A DNA stretch of 64,000 nt from an uncultured Paracoccaceae bacterium (lineage in GTDB: Bacteria > Pseudomonadota > Alphaproteobacteria > Rhodobacterales > Rhodobacteraceae), in the NCBI GenBank assembly GCA_937864535.1, contig CALMJS010000017.1:124001-188000 (forward strand), written 5' to 3'. A program made the translations under genes and the position numbers. The notes beneath the pieces were generated by a model. That model worked only from the letters and a program-made list of their open reading frames with translations, made no database searches and was not told where the DNA came from. How positions within the stretch are numbered: position 1 is the stretch's first letter; every line of letters starts with the position of its first letter. Shown piece after piece: positions 37,757 to 46,922 of the stretch.

Positions 37757-37790
37757 CTTGTGCCTGCCAACGACCAACGACTGGTGATAC

Positions 37791-38249
37791 ATGAAAACCT
37801 ATTCTGCTAAACCGGCAGAGATCGAAAAGAAGTGGATCCTGATCGACGCCGAGGGCGTTGTTCTGGGCCGTCTGGCTTCGATCATTGCCAACCGCCTGCG
37901 CGGCAAGCACAAGCCCACTTTCACCCCCCACATGGACATGGGTGACAACGTGATCGTTATCAACGCTGACAAAATTCAGCTGACCGGTAACAAGCGCGAA
38001 AAGCCGAACTACTGGCACACCAACCACCCGGGCGGCATCAAGTCCCGCACCACCGGCCAGATCCTCGAGGGTGCACACCCCGAGCGCGTCGTGATGCAGG
38101 CCGTCAAGCGCATGCTGCAGGGCAACCGCCTGTCGCGTCAGCAGATGACCCACCTGCGCGTCTTCGCTGGTGCCGAGCATGGCATGGAAGCCCAGAAGCC
38201 CGAAGTTCTCGATGTCAAGTCGATGAACAAGAAAAACACGAGGGTCTGA
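37791..38249 (+). CDS. rplM: 50S ribosomal protein L13
   Basis: Large-subunit protein L13, an early assembly protein. [30 protein letters not shown] and [17 protein letters not shown] are invariant family blocks; [18 protein letters not shown] follows. 152 aa. Start lacks a strong Shine-Dalgarno, normal for leaders under feedback. Forms the universal rplM-rpsI operon. Confidence 0.97.
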   Translation: MKTYSAKPAEIEKKWILIDAEGVVLGRLASIIANRLRGKHKPTFTPHMDMGDNVIVINADKIQLTGNKREKPNYWHTNHPGGIKSRTTGQILEGAHPERVVMQAVKRMLQGNRLSRQQMTHLRVFAGAEHGMEAQKPEVLDVKSMNKKNTRV

Positions 38250-38252
38250 TAG

Positions 38253-38732
38253 ATGGCCGATCAACTGAATTCGCTCAAAGACCTGGCTGGCGCTGCTGAA
38301 GCCGTGGTCGAAGTTGCCGCTCCGCGCGAGCCGGTTCGCGATGCTCTGGGCCGTTCCTATGCCACCGGCAAGCGTAAAGACGCTGTCGCTCGTGTATGGG
38401 TCAAGCCGGGTTCGGGCAAAGTCACCGTCAACGGCAAGGAAATGGCTGCCTATTTCGCCCGTCCGGTGCTGCAGATGATCCTGCGTCAGCCGTTCTCGAT
38501 TGCCGGCGTGGAAGGTCAGTTCGACGTTTACGCCACCGTTGCCGGTGGTGGTCTGTCCGGTCAGGCCGGTGCAGTGAAGCACGGTATCTCCAAGGCCCTG
38601 CAGCTGTACGATCCCAGCCTGCGCGCCGCCCTCAAGGCCGCTGGCTTCCTGACCCGCGACAGCCGCGTGGTTGAACGTAAAAAGTACGGTAAGCGTAAAG
38701 CTCGTCGTTCGTTCCAGTTCTCGAAGCGTTAA
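38253..38732 (+). CDS. rpsI: 30S ribosomal protein S9 (3' end is the attachment site of an integrated element)
   Basis: Small-subunit protein S9 with the alphaproteobacterial N-terminal extension. [24 protein letters not shown] and the C-terminal basic tail ending QFSKR are conserved. 159 aa. The last codons and stop lie in CGAAGCGTTAAT, repeated at 54335, so the insertion keeps the protein sequence intact. What follows is no longer the native 3' region; the native terminator is probably the one at 54371. Confidence 0.97.
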   Translation: MADQLNSLKDLAGAAEAVVEVAAPREPVRDALGRSYATGKRKDAVARVWVKPGSGKVTVNGKEMAAYFARPVLQMILRQPFSIAGVEGQFDVYATVAGGGLSGQAGAVKHGISKALQLYDPSLRAALKAAGFLTRDSRVVERKKYGKRKARRSFQFSKR

Positions 38733-38733
38733 T
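38722..38733 (+). repeat. attL core, direct repeat copy 1
   Basis: CGAAGCGTTAAT, spanning the Lys-Arg-stop end of rpsI, flanked by TCGAA...TTCGA inverted arms as in recombinase core sites. Confidence 0.8.
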
Positions 38734-38762
38734 TTCGAAAGACCATATAAGTCAATTAAATC

Positions 38763-38793
38763 AAGGGCTTGCAAGAAATTGCGAGCCCTTTTT
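38763..38793 (+). terminator. Strong terminator downstream of rpsI (element-borne)
   Basis: AAGGGCTTGCAA-GAAA-TTGCGAGCCCTT forms a 12-bp stem (one G-T pair) followed by TTT. Since it lies inside the element it must have come with it, and would protect rpsI expression after integration. A 7-bp hairpin GCAGCAT/ATGCTGC at 38809-38828 follows. Confidence 0.85.
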
Positions 38794-38894
38794 GTATATA
38801 GCAGAAGTGCAGCATCAGCCTATGCTGCTTGACGTTCGAGTTTAGCGAAATTAGCATATTTGTAGCGTTTGAGGTTGCTACGTAGGGTGCTGCT

Positions 38895-39834
38895 GTGGCG
38901 TTTTACGAGGATAGGGTGGAGCACTTTGGTGGTACGCTTGTGCTGTTCAAGCGCAACCTTGCTGTCGCTGTCCCCAACGCCAAATCACATCGCAAGCAAG
39001 CGTGGTATATGCGTTTGAAGATTGGTGGGCGCAAAGGCTACATCACACGCAGTACGAAACTGACAACGTACGAAGACGCTTACGAGTACGCAAAGAACGA
39101 ACTTTTGCGTCTGCAACACGCTGCAAAACTTGGGCATAGTTTAGACGATTACACGTTTGAGAAGCATTGGAACGATTGGTTTGAGCGCAACAAAAAGAAT
39201 GGCACTTGGACTGAAAGCAGACAGTATTGGCACGAAAAATACGCTGCACGTTATTTCAAGCCTTACTTTCAAAACAAAGACGGCACGAGTGTGCTGCTAA
39301 ATGAGATTACGCCAACGATTGCTGCTGCTTATTGGGATTGGCGTATAACGTATTGGGCAAGCGACGAAGGTGTGCGCTTGCAGAAGTACAATCCAAAACG
39401 ACGTGGTGCGAAAACAAGCAGCACGAACAACGCAAAAAAAGCGCCAGCAGCCAAAACGCTGTTGATGGAGCAAAGTGCGCTTAATCAAATATTTTATGAT
39501 GCGTTTGAGCGTGGGCGTATGCAGCAAGTTTTCAAAATGCGAGCGCCTACGAAGAACAATAAGCCAACACGACGTGCTGGGTTTGACGCTGAAGAATACA
39601 ACACGCTGACACGCTACTTGCGCAGTTATAGGGATTGCGTGGGCGTGTTTGCAGACAAGCGACTGAATGCTTGGCATAAACTTCAACGACAGCAGATGTA
39701 CTATTTTGTGCTGTTTTTGGCGAACAGTGGGCTGCGTGTGGGCGAAGCACGTGAAATGATTTGGGCTGACGTGAAGACTGACGTTGCTGTTGAAGGCAGC
39801 GACAGTGTGATTGCAGAAGTGCGTGTAAGCAAGG
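38895..39834 (+). pseudogene. Tyrosine integrase, N-terminal part (split by IS21-type transposon)
   Basis: First 313 codons of a phage-type tyrosine recombinase: SAM-like core-binding region (residues 80-230) and the first catalytic Arg in NSGLRVGEAREMIWADV. After VRVSK the reading frame enters the IS21-type left end and stops at 39917. Joined to 49309-49853 in frame it gives 494 aa. GTG-type start at 38895, 161 bp from attL, is as expected for an integrase. Low-GC, atypical codon use. Confidence 0.88.
39829..39834. repeat. Target-site duplication of the IS21-type unit, left
   Basis: GCAAGG immediately before the terminal TGCATG; the same six bases follow the right end at 49303-49308. Confidence 0.85.
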
Positions 39835-39929
39835 TGCATGCTCTCATCACTTTCGGCACCCGATTGCATCGAGTTTCCGCAGTTGATCGCGCAATCCTTC
39901 GGCACCAAGTTGCGTGAAGGCTCGGCGCC
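39835..39929 (+). repeat. Left transposon end with multiple terminal repeats
   Basis: TCGGCACC occurs at 39853-39860 and 39899-39906, each followed by a TTGC at the same distance, and TCGGCGCC at 39922-39929. IS21 elements carry such multiple terminal repeats as transposase sites. The istB stop codon lies 12 bp further in. Confidence 0.75.
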
Positions 39930-39941
39930 GAAGGCCCGTCA

Positions 39942-40685
39942 CTAAAGGTTGTCGAAACTGGCATCCCGACGGCGCAGTGAATCGCCACGTAGCTTGATGT
40001 GATGCCGATCTCGCGAAAGGCGGTCCATAACGGCATCGGCAATGACTTGGTTGTCGATGTATCCGTGCCAATCATTATACGGTCGCTGCCCGACAATGAT
40101 CGTTGACAGGGTTCCAGCACGATCCTCGATGATGTCGAAAAGGATTGATTTTTCCTGCTCGCTCATCGCGACCTTCCCAAAATCGTCCAAAATCAACAGC
40201 TTGAATTTCGCCAACTTTTCGCGCTCACGGAGATACGAGCCATCCTCAAGTGTCAAGGACATGCTGTACAACAGATCAGAGACCTTGAAGTAACGGGATT
40301 TGTATCCTGCCCTAATGGCTGCGGTGGCAATGCAAGCGGCGATCCAGCTTTTTCCAGTACCCGTTTCCCCGCTGACCAAGATATTCCACGCGTGCGGAAT
40401 CCACTCACATCTGAGCAGTTCTTGCATGATCGCGGGTTTGAAACCGCGCGCTTCGGCTTGGATCAGTTCCTCTGGCGCGGCTTTCACGGGCAGCTTGGCT
40501 TCGTTAAGCATTCGTGCCAGCCTGCTGGATGCTCGCCGCTCTTTTTCGGCGATCAACAGCGACGCGATCCGCTCGATAAAGGCCATCTCGGCGTAAAGCG
40601 GGTCGCCTGACTGACGGTCGAGGTTATCTGCGAAGCCAGACAATGAGAGCTCGCGCGCCAGCGCGACAACGTGTTCATGCTGCAT
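39942..40685 (-). CDS. istB: IS21-family helper ATPase IstB
   Basis: AAA+ DnaC-like ATPase that chooses targets for IstA. Walker A SGETGTGKSWIA, Walker B KLLILDDFGK, sensor DRLSRDRHHIKLRG. 247 aa from the ATG at 40685 (MQHEHVVALARELSL), the usual IstB start; the upstream extension in the same frame is not coding. Overlaps the istA end by 11 bases, the normal IS21 arrangement. Looks intact. Confidence 0.95.
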   Translation of the reverse strand: MQHEHVVALARELSLSGFADNLDRQSGDPLYAEMAFIERIASLLIAEKERRASSRLARMLNEAKLPVKAAPEELIQAEARGFKPAIMQELLRCEWIPHAWNILVSGETGTGKSWIAACIATAAIRAGYKSRYFKVSDLLYSMSLTLEDGSYLREREKLAKFKLLILDDFGKVAMSEQEKSILFDIIEDRAGTLSTIIVGQRPYNDWHGYIDNQVIADAVMDRLSRDRHHIKLRGDSLRRRDASFDNL

Positions 40686-42240
40686 CGTCGTCCTCCTCCG
40701 CGTAGTAATCCGCGCCACGAATATTTCCCGAGGGCTGCATCGTCGGACCGGGGTCAGGGCGTATGGGGCTACTTGGGCCTCGGGCGAGAATTTTTCGCAG
40801 CGTATCAGCATCGATCTGGTTCCGGCGAATGGCCTCAGAGCAGGCAGCATCAATAGTCGGCTTGCCATGAACGTTGGCCGTCTTTAGTAGCCGTTCAAGC
40901 ATATTATAGGTTGCGCGAGGATTTCCGTTCTTTTCCAGATGAAGCGTAACAAAGCGTCCGAGGCCCGGCGTGTAGCGGGTTGCATATTCGATCAAAGCGT
41001 CGGGGCTCTGCCGCCACATAGCTTGGTGGTTCTCGGGCATGTGCGCCGGATCAATGACAGGGTCATCATCTTGCGGCGTGACAATTCGACGAGGGTGCAC
41101 GGCAACCAGAGATGAATCATGATAAATTTCGATCGTTGCTACAGTCGTCTTAATGTTCACAAGCTTGCCGATCAGGCCATAAGGTACACTGTAGTCGCGG
41201 CCGTCGATGTTTACGCGATAATGGCGCTGGACTCTAATCCCGACCCTTATCGTCCCATAGTCGTAGGCCGTCTCGGGAAGGCTCCGCAGATTTTGCGCTT
41301 CGCGAGTTTGGAAGCGATCGACCCGCGACATTTTCCAGCGCCGCATGACCTTAAGGTTGAGACGCTTTAGAGCCAACTGTAGCAGATCATTCAATTCAGC
41401 CAATGAACGGGGCTGCTTGTCGCGCAGAATTCTCCGGTAGTATCGTTGGGACAGTTTCACGATGCCCTCAACGGAACCCTTGTCTCGTGCTTCGCCGCCA
41501 CGCGCTGGATCCGGGACCAGTTGGTAGTGATCAAGGAAAGCCTGAAACGAGGGGTTTATCTTTGCCTCCCTATTTTTGCTGCGCGCGACATCGATCGCCG
41601 CCTTGAAGTTGTCCAATACGATCCGCTTTGCTGTGCCGTTCAGGAGCCCAAAAATGCTGATCAAGCCGTGAATCGAATCTGAACGGCTTTGGCTGGGAAT
41701 GATCCAGCCAAGGCAGTATTGGGAAAATGGGAAGTGAGCGAGCAGAATCGTACACTTGACCTTCTCTCGTCGAGCGTTGATGTAGCATGGCTGAAACCCG
41801 GCAAAGTCTATTTGCAGCACTTCGCCTGGGCGGTAGTGGTGACGATATTCCGGTGCTCTCTGCTTAAGAAGCGCGGACAGCCTGCGAGCAAATTGCCCAT
41901 AGCTCAGGTACCGCTGATCAGCTTCGCCGAGCGGCGCCTTGAGATAGTAATCGTCGTAAAAGTCCTGAATAGTGTCGCCCGTGCTTAGAATGTGCACAAC
42001 AGCCGCATCCCAGTCAGGCTGTAAACACTTGGATTTCCGGGTTTTTGAAGGTAGTAGGATATCTCGCAGCCGGTCGTCGGTGCAGTCAGCCACTCCCTCT
42101 GCCGTGAGTCGTTGTTCATCTGCACGCCGCCGCATGCTTCGAACTGTGTCCCGATCCCTTTTGATAAGCCGCCCGACCTGAGAGTGGTTGAGGGATGGGT
42201 CAAGCAGCCGCTCGGCCATTCTTCTTATCTCTGATTTCAT
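40675..42240 (-). CDS. istA: IS21-family transposase IstA
   Basis: DDE transposase: an N-terminal HTH region (residues 1-110), catalytic core with Asp in LQIDFAGF, Asp in IVLDNFKAAI and Glu in DKGSVEGIVK, then a beta-barrel-like domain (RVQRHYRVNIDGRDYSVPYG). 521 aa. ATG 42240 follows GAGGA and is preferred to a TTG at 42264. Complete, so the unit may still be able to move. Confidence 0.95.
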   Translation of the reverse strand: MKSEIRRMAERLLDPSLNHSQVGRLIKRDRDTVRSMRRRADEQRLTAEGVADCTDDRLRDILLPSKTRKSKCLQPDWDAAVVHILSTGDTIQDFYDDYYLKAPLGEADQRYLSYGQFARRLSALLKQRAPEYRHHYRPGEVLQIDFAGFQPCYINARREKVKCTILLAHFPFSQYCLGWIIPSQSRSDSIHGLISIFGLLNGTAKRIVLDNFKAAIDVARSKNREAKINPSFQAFLDHYQLVPDPARGGEARDKGSVEGIVKLSQRYYRRILRDKQPRSLAELNDLLQLALKRLNLKVMRRWKMSRVDRFQTREAQNLRSLPETAYDYGTIRVGIRVQRHYRVNIDGRDYSVPYGLIGKLVNIKTTVATIEIYHDSSLVAVHPRRIVTPQDDDPVIDPAHMPENHQAMWRQSPDALIEYATRYTPGLGRFVTLHLEKNGNPRATYNMLERLLKTANVHGKPTIDAACSEAIRRNQIDADTLRKILARGPSSPIRPDPGPTMQPSGNIRGADYYAEEDDDAA

Positions 42241-42400
42241 GTCTTCCTCGTTAATTTTGCACAACGCATACGCGTTCGCCCGGCAAAGGCGCCGGTCCTT
42301 GACAAGTCGGCGGCTATCGAGGAAGCTGTTAAAAAGGGTACCAACCTTACGAGAGCTTCTCGGGAGAGCCGCCGTTTATTCGGCGGTTTTCTTCGTTTAT

Positions 42401-42637
42401 TCAGTCATCTACATCTCCATAAATCTCAGGCCACAGGGCCGCAGGCGTCGTTTCGAGCGCATCTGCGATGATCGTCGCCGCACGTCTCGACTTTTTTCTC
42501 GAAGCGGAAACTGCGGCGAGTACCGATCGGTCTATTCCGGCTTCGGAGGCAAGTCTTGCGAAGGAAAGCTGCCGTTTGCCCAACTCGTACCGGACGCGCT
42601 GGTGTCGGAGGTGTTTGTCCTGCTGACTTATTTGCAT
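42401..42637 (-). CDS. Ner/Nlp-type winged HTH DNA-binding protein
   Basis: 78 residues with the HTH of phage Mu Ner and Nlp/SfsB proteins: VRYELGKRQLSFARLASEAGIDRSVLAAVSASRKKSRRAATIIADAL followed by ALWPEIYG. These bind operators in transposable phages and IS-like elements. It lies just right of istA. A hairpin CCGCCG-TTTATT-CGGCGG with TTTT at 42370-42391 lies past its 3' end but is oriented for plus-strand transcription. Confidence 0.78.
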   Translation of the reverse strand: MQISQQDKHLRHQRVRYELGKRQLSFARLASEAGIDRSVLAAVSASRKKSRRAATIIADALETTPAALWPEIYGDVDD

Positions 42638-42860
42638 GACGATCCATCAAAATGCCCGAATCACAGCTTGCCCCTTTAGAAATACCATGTCAACACATTG
42701 AAAAATCTACGAAAAAACAGAATGTAATTTTGTAGATTGTAGCTGGATACTCGCCGCAAAATTTTTGGCGCAGGCATCGTCACGCCCGCCGCTGTCATCG
42801 TGATGGACCTGCAGTCTGGAAGCGCAATTTTGAGAAAGGGCACAAAGCCGAGTGCGGCCA

Positions 42861-43112
42861 CTATCCGGAGCCGAGCAGCCGTTCGACCTCGGCGAGTAAC
42901 TCGGATGCCGAGATGTCTAGCTGACCTGCGATGGTATGCAGCGCTGTCAGGGTAGGCTGGCGGTTTTGGGTCTCCAGCAGAGAGATGTAGCTCATTGAAA
43001 GATCACATCTAAACGCCAGTTCCTCCTGCGAAAGACCGGCCTCTCTGCGCCGCCGCCGGAGGACGGTCGCGAAGGCTTTCAAGAGGTCGGGATTGCTGCG
43101 CTCCATCCCCAA
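42861..43112 (-). CDS. XRE-family HTH regulator
   Basis: 83 residues; classic XRE/Cro HTH at about 13-70 (FATVLRRRRREAGLSQEELAFRCDLSMSYISLLETQNRQPTLTALHTIA). Divergent from the exported-protein gene, with a perfect 14-bp palindrome between them. The 223 bp to its 3' side (42638-42860) hold no gene I can support. Likely represses itself and the neighbouring cargo gene. Confidence 0.85.
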   Translation of the reverse strand: MGMERSNPDLLKAFATVLRRRRREAGLSQEELAFRCDLSMSYISLLETQNRQPTLTALHTIAGQLDISASELLAEVERLLGSG

Positions 43113-43142
43113 GGTAATGGAGAAGCTTGCGCGATGTATCTA

Positions 43143-43178
43143 ATGACTATAGTCATATTTTCATTACCATAGTCATAG
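43143..43178. promoter_or_regulatory. XRE operator palindrome
   Basis: ATGACTATAGTCAT at 43143-43156 is a perfect 14-bp palindrome. The half-element ATAGTCATAG recurs at 43169-43178. Both sit in the 76-bp gap between the divergent XRE gene and the exported-protein gene, the expected place for its operator. Confidence 0.7.
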
Positions 43179-43188
43179 TGAGGGAGAC

Positions 43189-44031
43189 ATGTTCCGAATC
43201 CCGCAAGTACTCGCCTGTTCGTTGGCTCTGCCTTTCAACTTCATTGTTGTCGACCCCTCGGCCGCCCAATCGCTACCGCCGCCGGACGGGTACGACACGC
43301 TGACGCCTGCCGTCACCGTGCCGGTGGCATCCTACGATTTCGCCATCCTCGGCATGAAACCCGGCATGCCGATAGAGGATGCGCTCAGCATCGCAGAACA
43401 GCATCTGGGCGGAGGTTTGCTGCCGGTCGGCGGCACGCTTCAGGTGACAAGCCCGGACGGAAAGGCATTCCGGACCGACCTGCGGGTCGGCTATGAAACG
43501 CCAGAGATCGACTTTTTCCTGCGAAATCAGAGCGCCGAGCCCTATGACAGCATCCAGATTGACGTCTCCACCCCGGCCACCGGCTCGGTTGTGACTGCGA
43601 TCCGGCGGGAGGTTCGCGTTCCGGCCCGCGAGGGGCCGGATGCCGCTGCCCTGCGCGCGCAGCTGGAAGGCTTGTACGGTCCGCCCTCCGAAATCCCGAC
43701 GCCGCTGCCGAACCCGTCATGGCTGTGGGCGCTGAATCTGGACTATGCTCCGATTCCCTTGCCCGAGCCCTATGATCCAACGGCATACAGCCCCTGCAAC
43801 CGTGGCCTGCCGAGCAGCGGGCGCTATGAATACCGCCTCAATGACCAGTTGGCCGGAGATCGCAAATGCGGCGTGACTTTTTCTGCCCGGCATGACGCCA
43901 ACGGCGACACGATCACCATGTGGTTCAAGCTGATCGACTATAATCTGGTGGTTCAGGACCATGATGCCGCCAACGCCCAGATTGACGAAAAACTGAACGC
44001 GGCCGCCGAGCCATCGGACATGAAGCTATGA
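43189..44031 (+). CDS. Exported protein of unknown function
   Basis: 280 residues with a signal peptide MFRIPQVLACSLALPFNFIVVDPSAAQS and a Pro-rich mature start. A segment YDFAILGMKPGMPIEDALSIAEQHL resembles the short helix-loop seen in SmpA/BamE-like proteins ('G-x-s-xx-v'), but the rest is not recognised. Two Cys (SPCNRGLP, DRKCGVTF) could form a disulfide. ATG 43189 has GGGAG upstream. Its stop overlaps the following small gene by 4 bases. Confidence 0.6.
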   Translation: MFRIPQVLACSLALPFNFIVVDPSAAQSLPPPDGYDTLTPAVTVPVASYDFAILGMKPGMPIEDALSIAEQHLGGGLLPVGGTLQVTSPDGKAFRTDLRVGYETPEIDFFLRNQSAEPYDSIQIDVSTPATGSVVTAIRREVRVPAREGPDAAALRAQLEGLYGPPSEIPTPLPNPSWLWALNLDYAPIPLPEPYDPTAYSPCNRGLPSSGRYEYRLNDQLAGDRKCGVTFSARHDANGDTITMWFKLIDYNLVVQDHDAANAQIDEKLNAAAEPSDMKL

Positions 44032-44252
44032 CCGAGATCAGCGAGAGGATGAAAAGCATGACGGCTTGGCTGGACTATCTGCGTGAGCACCCGGAGGATG
44101 ACTTCGATTCCGTGATGGAGCTGCGGATCCCGATGAGCATCCAGCTGGAAATCATGCGCAAGGCCGAAGAACTGCGGTTGCGGCCGCTTGATGTCGTGCT
44201 GTACGCGCTGGCGGATTACGGAATCGCGAGACAGAAGATCTTGTGTATCTGA
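44028..44252 (+). CDS. Small unknown protein
   Basis: 74 residues, MTEISERMKSMTAWLDYLREHPEDD..., with a possible helix-turn-helix or ribbon-helix-helix segment MELRIPMSIQLEIMRKAEELRLRPLDVVLYALADYGI. Overlaps the upstream gene stop by 4 bases (ATGA), so it is translationally coupled to it. Could be a small DNA-binding partner; no specific function recognised. Confidence 0.5.
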   Translation: MTEISERMKSMTAWLDYLREHPEDDFDSVMELRIPMSIQLEIMRKAEELRLRPLDVVLYALADYGIARQKILCI

Positions 44253-45117
44253 GCATAGCTGCCGAATAGCTCTCGCGACGAATCTTTCCAAATTCGCAGG
44301 ACATTGACACCTTCACCGACATCATCACCCCCGACCTCGGCGTCGCCCTCGTGAATCTCCACATCCATGGCTGCGTGGATGTGCAGGCCGCAAATCAGCT
44401 TTGCGATCTTGGTCTGGCCGTCCCCGCGACGTTTGCCCGGCGCGTTCCCGGATCCGGCCTGCTATCCTTCGAGGCGCTGGAACTGGAACTCGCTGGCTAT
44501 ATCGAGATCAACAGAATCGACCAAGCCCGCGCCATCCGGCACCGCTTCGTACAGGATGCGGTCGCCAGAATGGCGGTCGATCAGTTTGCCGGGGAAGACA
44601 AGCTGGTCTTTCAACGGTCTTATCTGGAAGGGCTGACGGGTTTAGATCTGGCGACCAAACATCAGCTGACGGCGGTAGGGTGGCGAAAACGACAAGCATA
44701 GCGCCGCCAGTTTGGCGGGAGCTGTCGTCGAAATCGGCCCACAAGAGACATTGGCCGTCCGCTTGAGATGCTGCGGTCGCACTCCGCTTTGCGGTCGTTC
44801 GCTGCAAATGCAAATCCAAGAGTGAGCGATGGCTGATCGGAAAGATGGCCAATTAGCACTTTTGCGGCGAGTTTAGCATGTGCGATCCTCGGATCGCCTC
44901 TTTTAAATATTCGCTTGAGCCGTCTAACGTTAGGCATGACAAAAAGGAAAACACCTGAACCGGTCCCTGCTAGAGTAGCAGACAGCCACCTGCCGTTGAT
45001 TTAATTCAGATTATGCACTGGACGAGTCAGACCTTTTAGGCAACAAAAACACTCAGAAATCGTCGCGCGAGCCAGGAGTTCTCCGAGCCAAGCCGCATCA
45101 TCAAAACGGAGAATGAT
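44253..45117. other. Gene-poor stretch with a degraded frame
   Basis: 865 bp without a gene I can support. A start-less open frame at about 44270-44701 reads coherently (LSFEALELELAGYIEINRIDQARAIRHRF...) and may be the C-terminal remnant of a lost gene. An FNR/NnrR-like half-palindrome is at 44996-45009 and the ABC gene starts at 45118. Confidence 0.4.
44996..45009. promoter_or_regulatory. Weak FNR/NnrR-type box upstream of the ABC-nnrS operon
   Basis: TTGAT-TTAA-TTCAG matches the left half of the TTGAT-N4-ATCAA consensus completely and the right half at three of five bases. It lies 109 bp before the first gene of an operon ending in nnrS, whose homologues are under NO-responsive NnrR control. 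Proof would need footprinting or comparison. Confidence 0.35.
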
Positions 45118-46107
45118 ATGTCCCACCCCATCACGCGCCGTGGGGCGCTGGCCACGCTTGGTGCATCCACGGCCCTGATTGCTGCCCCAGCTCTGCTGCG
45201 CGCAGCCCCCGCCCCGCGTCTGGCACTCTATGGTCCGCCCGCTGGCCCGACCTTTACGCTGGCCCATGCGGTCAAATCCGGTGCGCTTGCGGGCATTGCA
45301 GACGATGTGAGCCTCACCGTCTGGCGCAACCCCGACGAGCTTCGCGCCGGGCTGACCTCGGGCGCCATCGACCTCTCCGTGGTGCCTGCGCAGGCGGCTG
45401 CGAACCTTTACAACCGAGGCATGGGGATTCGGCTGGTCAATGTGATGACTAACGGTCTGCTCTACGTGATGGCCAAGGAGGGCGCGGTCGAGAATGGTCT
45501 GGCCGGGCTTGCGGGCAAGTCGCTCGCGGTGCCGTTCCCCAATGACACCCCTGATTTCGTGATCCGCGCACTCTTGGAGCGGGAGGGGCTGACGGATCAA
45601 GTCGAGCTATCGACTCCGGCGACACCGATGGAGGCGGCGCAGATGCTGTTGGCGGGACGCGTGGACGCTGCCGTGCTTGCCGAACCCGTGGCGACCGTCG
45701 CCACGATGCGGGCAAAACAGGCGGGCGCGAGCCTCGCCCGCGTCGTGGACCTGCAGGAGGCGTGGGGCGCCGTCACCGGACTTGGCCCGATCGTGCCGCA
45801 GGCAGGGCTGGCCGTGACCAAAGCGTTCAGCGAGTCCCATGGCGACCTGATCGAGCCGCTGCACGCCGCCCTCGTCGCCGCCACCGCTGACGTCCTGGCC
45901 AACCCGCAAGTTGCTGGCGCGGCTGCTGCCGAGGCGCTCGAGATGCCTGCGCCGATGCTGGCCGCCTCGATCCCGCATTGCAACCTGACCGCAACGAAAG
46001 CCACCGAGGCCCGCGCGCCGCTGGAGGCCATGTTCGAGCTCATGCAATCCGCCAACGCCGAGATCCTCGGGGGCAAGCTGCCCGATGACGGGTTCTACGC
46101 GCTGTGA
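45118..46107 (+). CDS. ABC transporter substrate-binding protein (nitrate/sulfonate/taurine type)
   Basis: Periplasmic binding protein of the NMT1/SsuA-like group. A Tat-type signal (MSHPITRRGALATLGASTALIAAPALLRAAPA) precedes two lobes with ELRAGLTSGAIDLSVVPAQAAANLYNRG and AEAAQMLLAGRVDAAVLAEP. 329 aa. GGAG lies 6 bases before the ATG. First gene of an operon with permease, ATPase and nnrS. Substrate unknown; the nnrS linkage hints at denitrification or NO stress. Confidence 0.85.
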   Translation: MSHPITRRGALATLGASTALIAAPALLRAAPAPRLALYGPPAGPTFTLAHAVKSGALAGIADDVSLTVWRNPDELRAGLTSGAIDLSVVPAQAAANLYNRGMGIRLVNVMTNGLLYVMAKEGAVENGLAGLAGKSLAVPFPNDTPDFVIRALLEREGLTDQVELSTPATPMEAAQMLLAGRVDAAVLAEPVATVATMRAKQAGASLARVVDLQEAWGAVTGLGPIVPQAGLAVTKAFSESHGDLIEPLHAALVAATADVLANPQVAGAAAAEALEMPAPMLAASIPHCNLTATKATEARAPLEAMFELMQSANAEILGGKLPDDGFYAL

Positions 46108-46922
46108 AACTGGGATCGGCCCTGTCGGACCGGGCGGGACGACTGCTCGACTTTGTCTGGTCCGGCTGGGCCGGTCTTGCCGCGCTCGCGCTCCTGGCGG
46201 CGGCGTGGCAGGCGGGGCACGAGGCCTGGGGGGATTTCATCCTGCCCGCGCCTTTGGCCACGCTCGACGCCGCCCTCGGGCTGCTGGCCGATCCCGGCAG
46301 CCTCGATCTTTTGCTTCTGACCGCGGAACGCTCGCTCACCGGCTTTGCCATGGCGACGGTCGCGGGCATCGTGCTGGGTCTGACCGCAGGCTATGCGCCG
46401 GCGGTCATGCGGCTGGCCCGGCCGCTGCTCACGGTTGTGCTGGGCGTGCCGCCCATCGCCTGGATCGTGCTGACGATGATGTGGTTTGGCACCACCAGCA
46501 CCACCGTGGCGGTCACCATCCTGATCGCCGCGACCCCCATGGTTTTCGTTGCCGCCGCCGAAGGCATCGCCACCCGCGACCGCGAGCTTGGGCAGATGGC
46601 CGAGGCCTTTGGCTATCGCCTGCCCGGGCGGTTTCTGTTCGTTGACCTGAGGCAGGCAGCCCGCCCGATCTTTCCGGCGCTGGCGCTGGCGCTGGGCACC
46701 GGTTTCAAGGTGGCGATCATGGCCGAGATGCTCGCCAATGCGGGCGGTGTCGGCGGGGCGCTGGCGCGCGCGCGTGCGCTGCTCGACGTGCCGCAAGCGC
46801 TGGCATGGGTGGTGCTGTCGGTGATCGCGCTGATCGTCGTCGAATACGGTCTCGTGCGTCCGATGGAGAGCGAACTCGAACGCTGGCGCCGGGCCGCGCA
46901 GCCCTGGGGGGTCAAGCGATGA
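46104..46922 (+). CDS. ABC transporter permease (SsuC/TauC type)
   Basis: Inner-membrane permease with about six helices and the EAA loop EAFGYRLPGRFLFVDLRQAARPIFPALALALGTGFKVAIMAEM. Starts GTG at 46104, overlapping the binding-protein stop by 4 bases. 272 aa, standard for nitrate/sulfonate ABC permeases. Confidence 0.88.
   Translation: MKLGSALSDRAGRLLDFVWSGWAGLAALALLAAAWQAGHEAWGDFILPAPLATLDAALGLLADPGSLDLLLLTAERSLTGFAMATVAGIVLGLTAGYAPAVMRLARPLLTVVLGVPPIAWIVLTMMWFGTTSTTVAVTILIAATPMVFVAAAEGIATRDRELGQMAEAFGYRLPGRFLFVDLRQAARPIFPALALALGTGFKVAIMAEMLANAGGVGGALARARALLDVPQALAWVVLSVIALIVVEYGLVRPMESELERWRRAAQPWGVKR

Noticed and set aside
42188..42679. 163-codon plus-strand frame over istA start and the Ner-like gene
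   Set aside because: Arg/Ser-rich shadow of two minus-strand genes with recognisable folds.
44351..44701. 116-codon frame in the transposon
   Set aside because: No supported start or ribosome binding site; the frame is open further upstream without a start. Best treated as a possible remnant.
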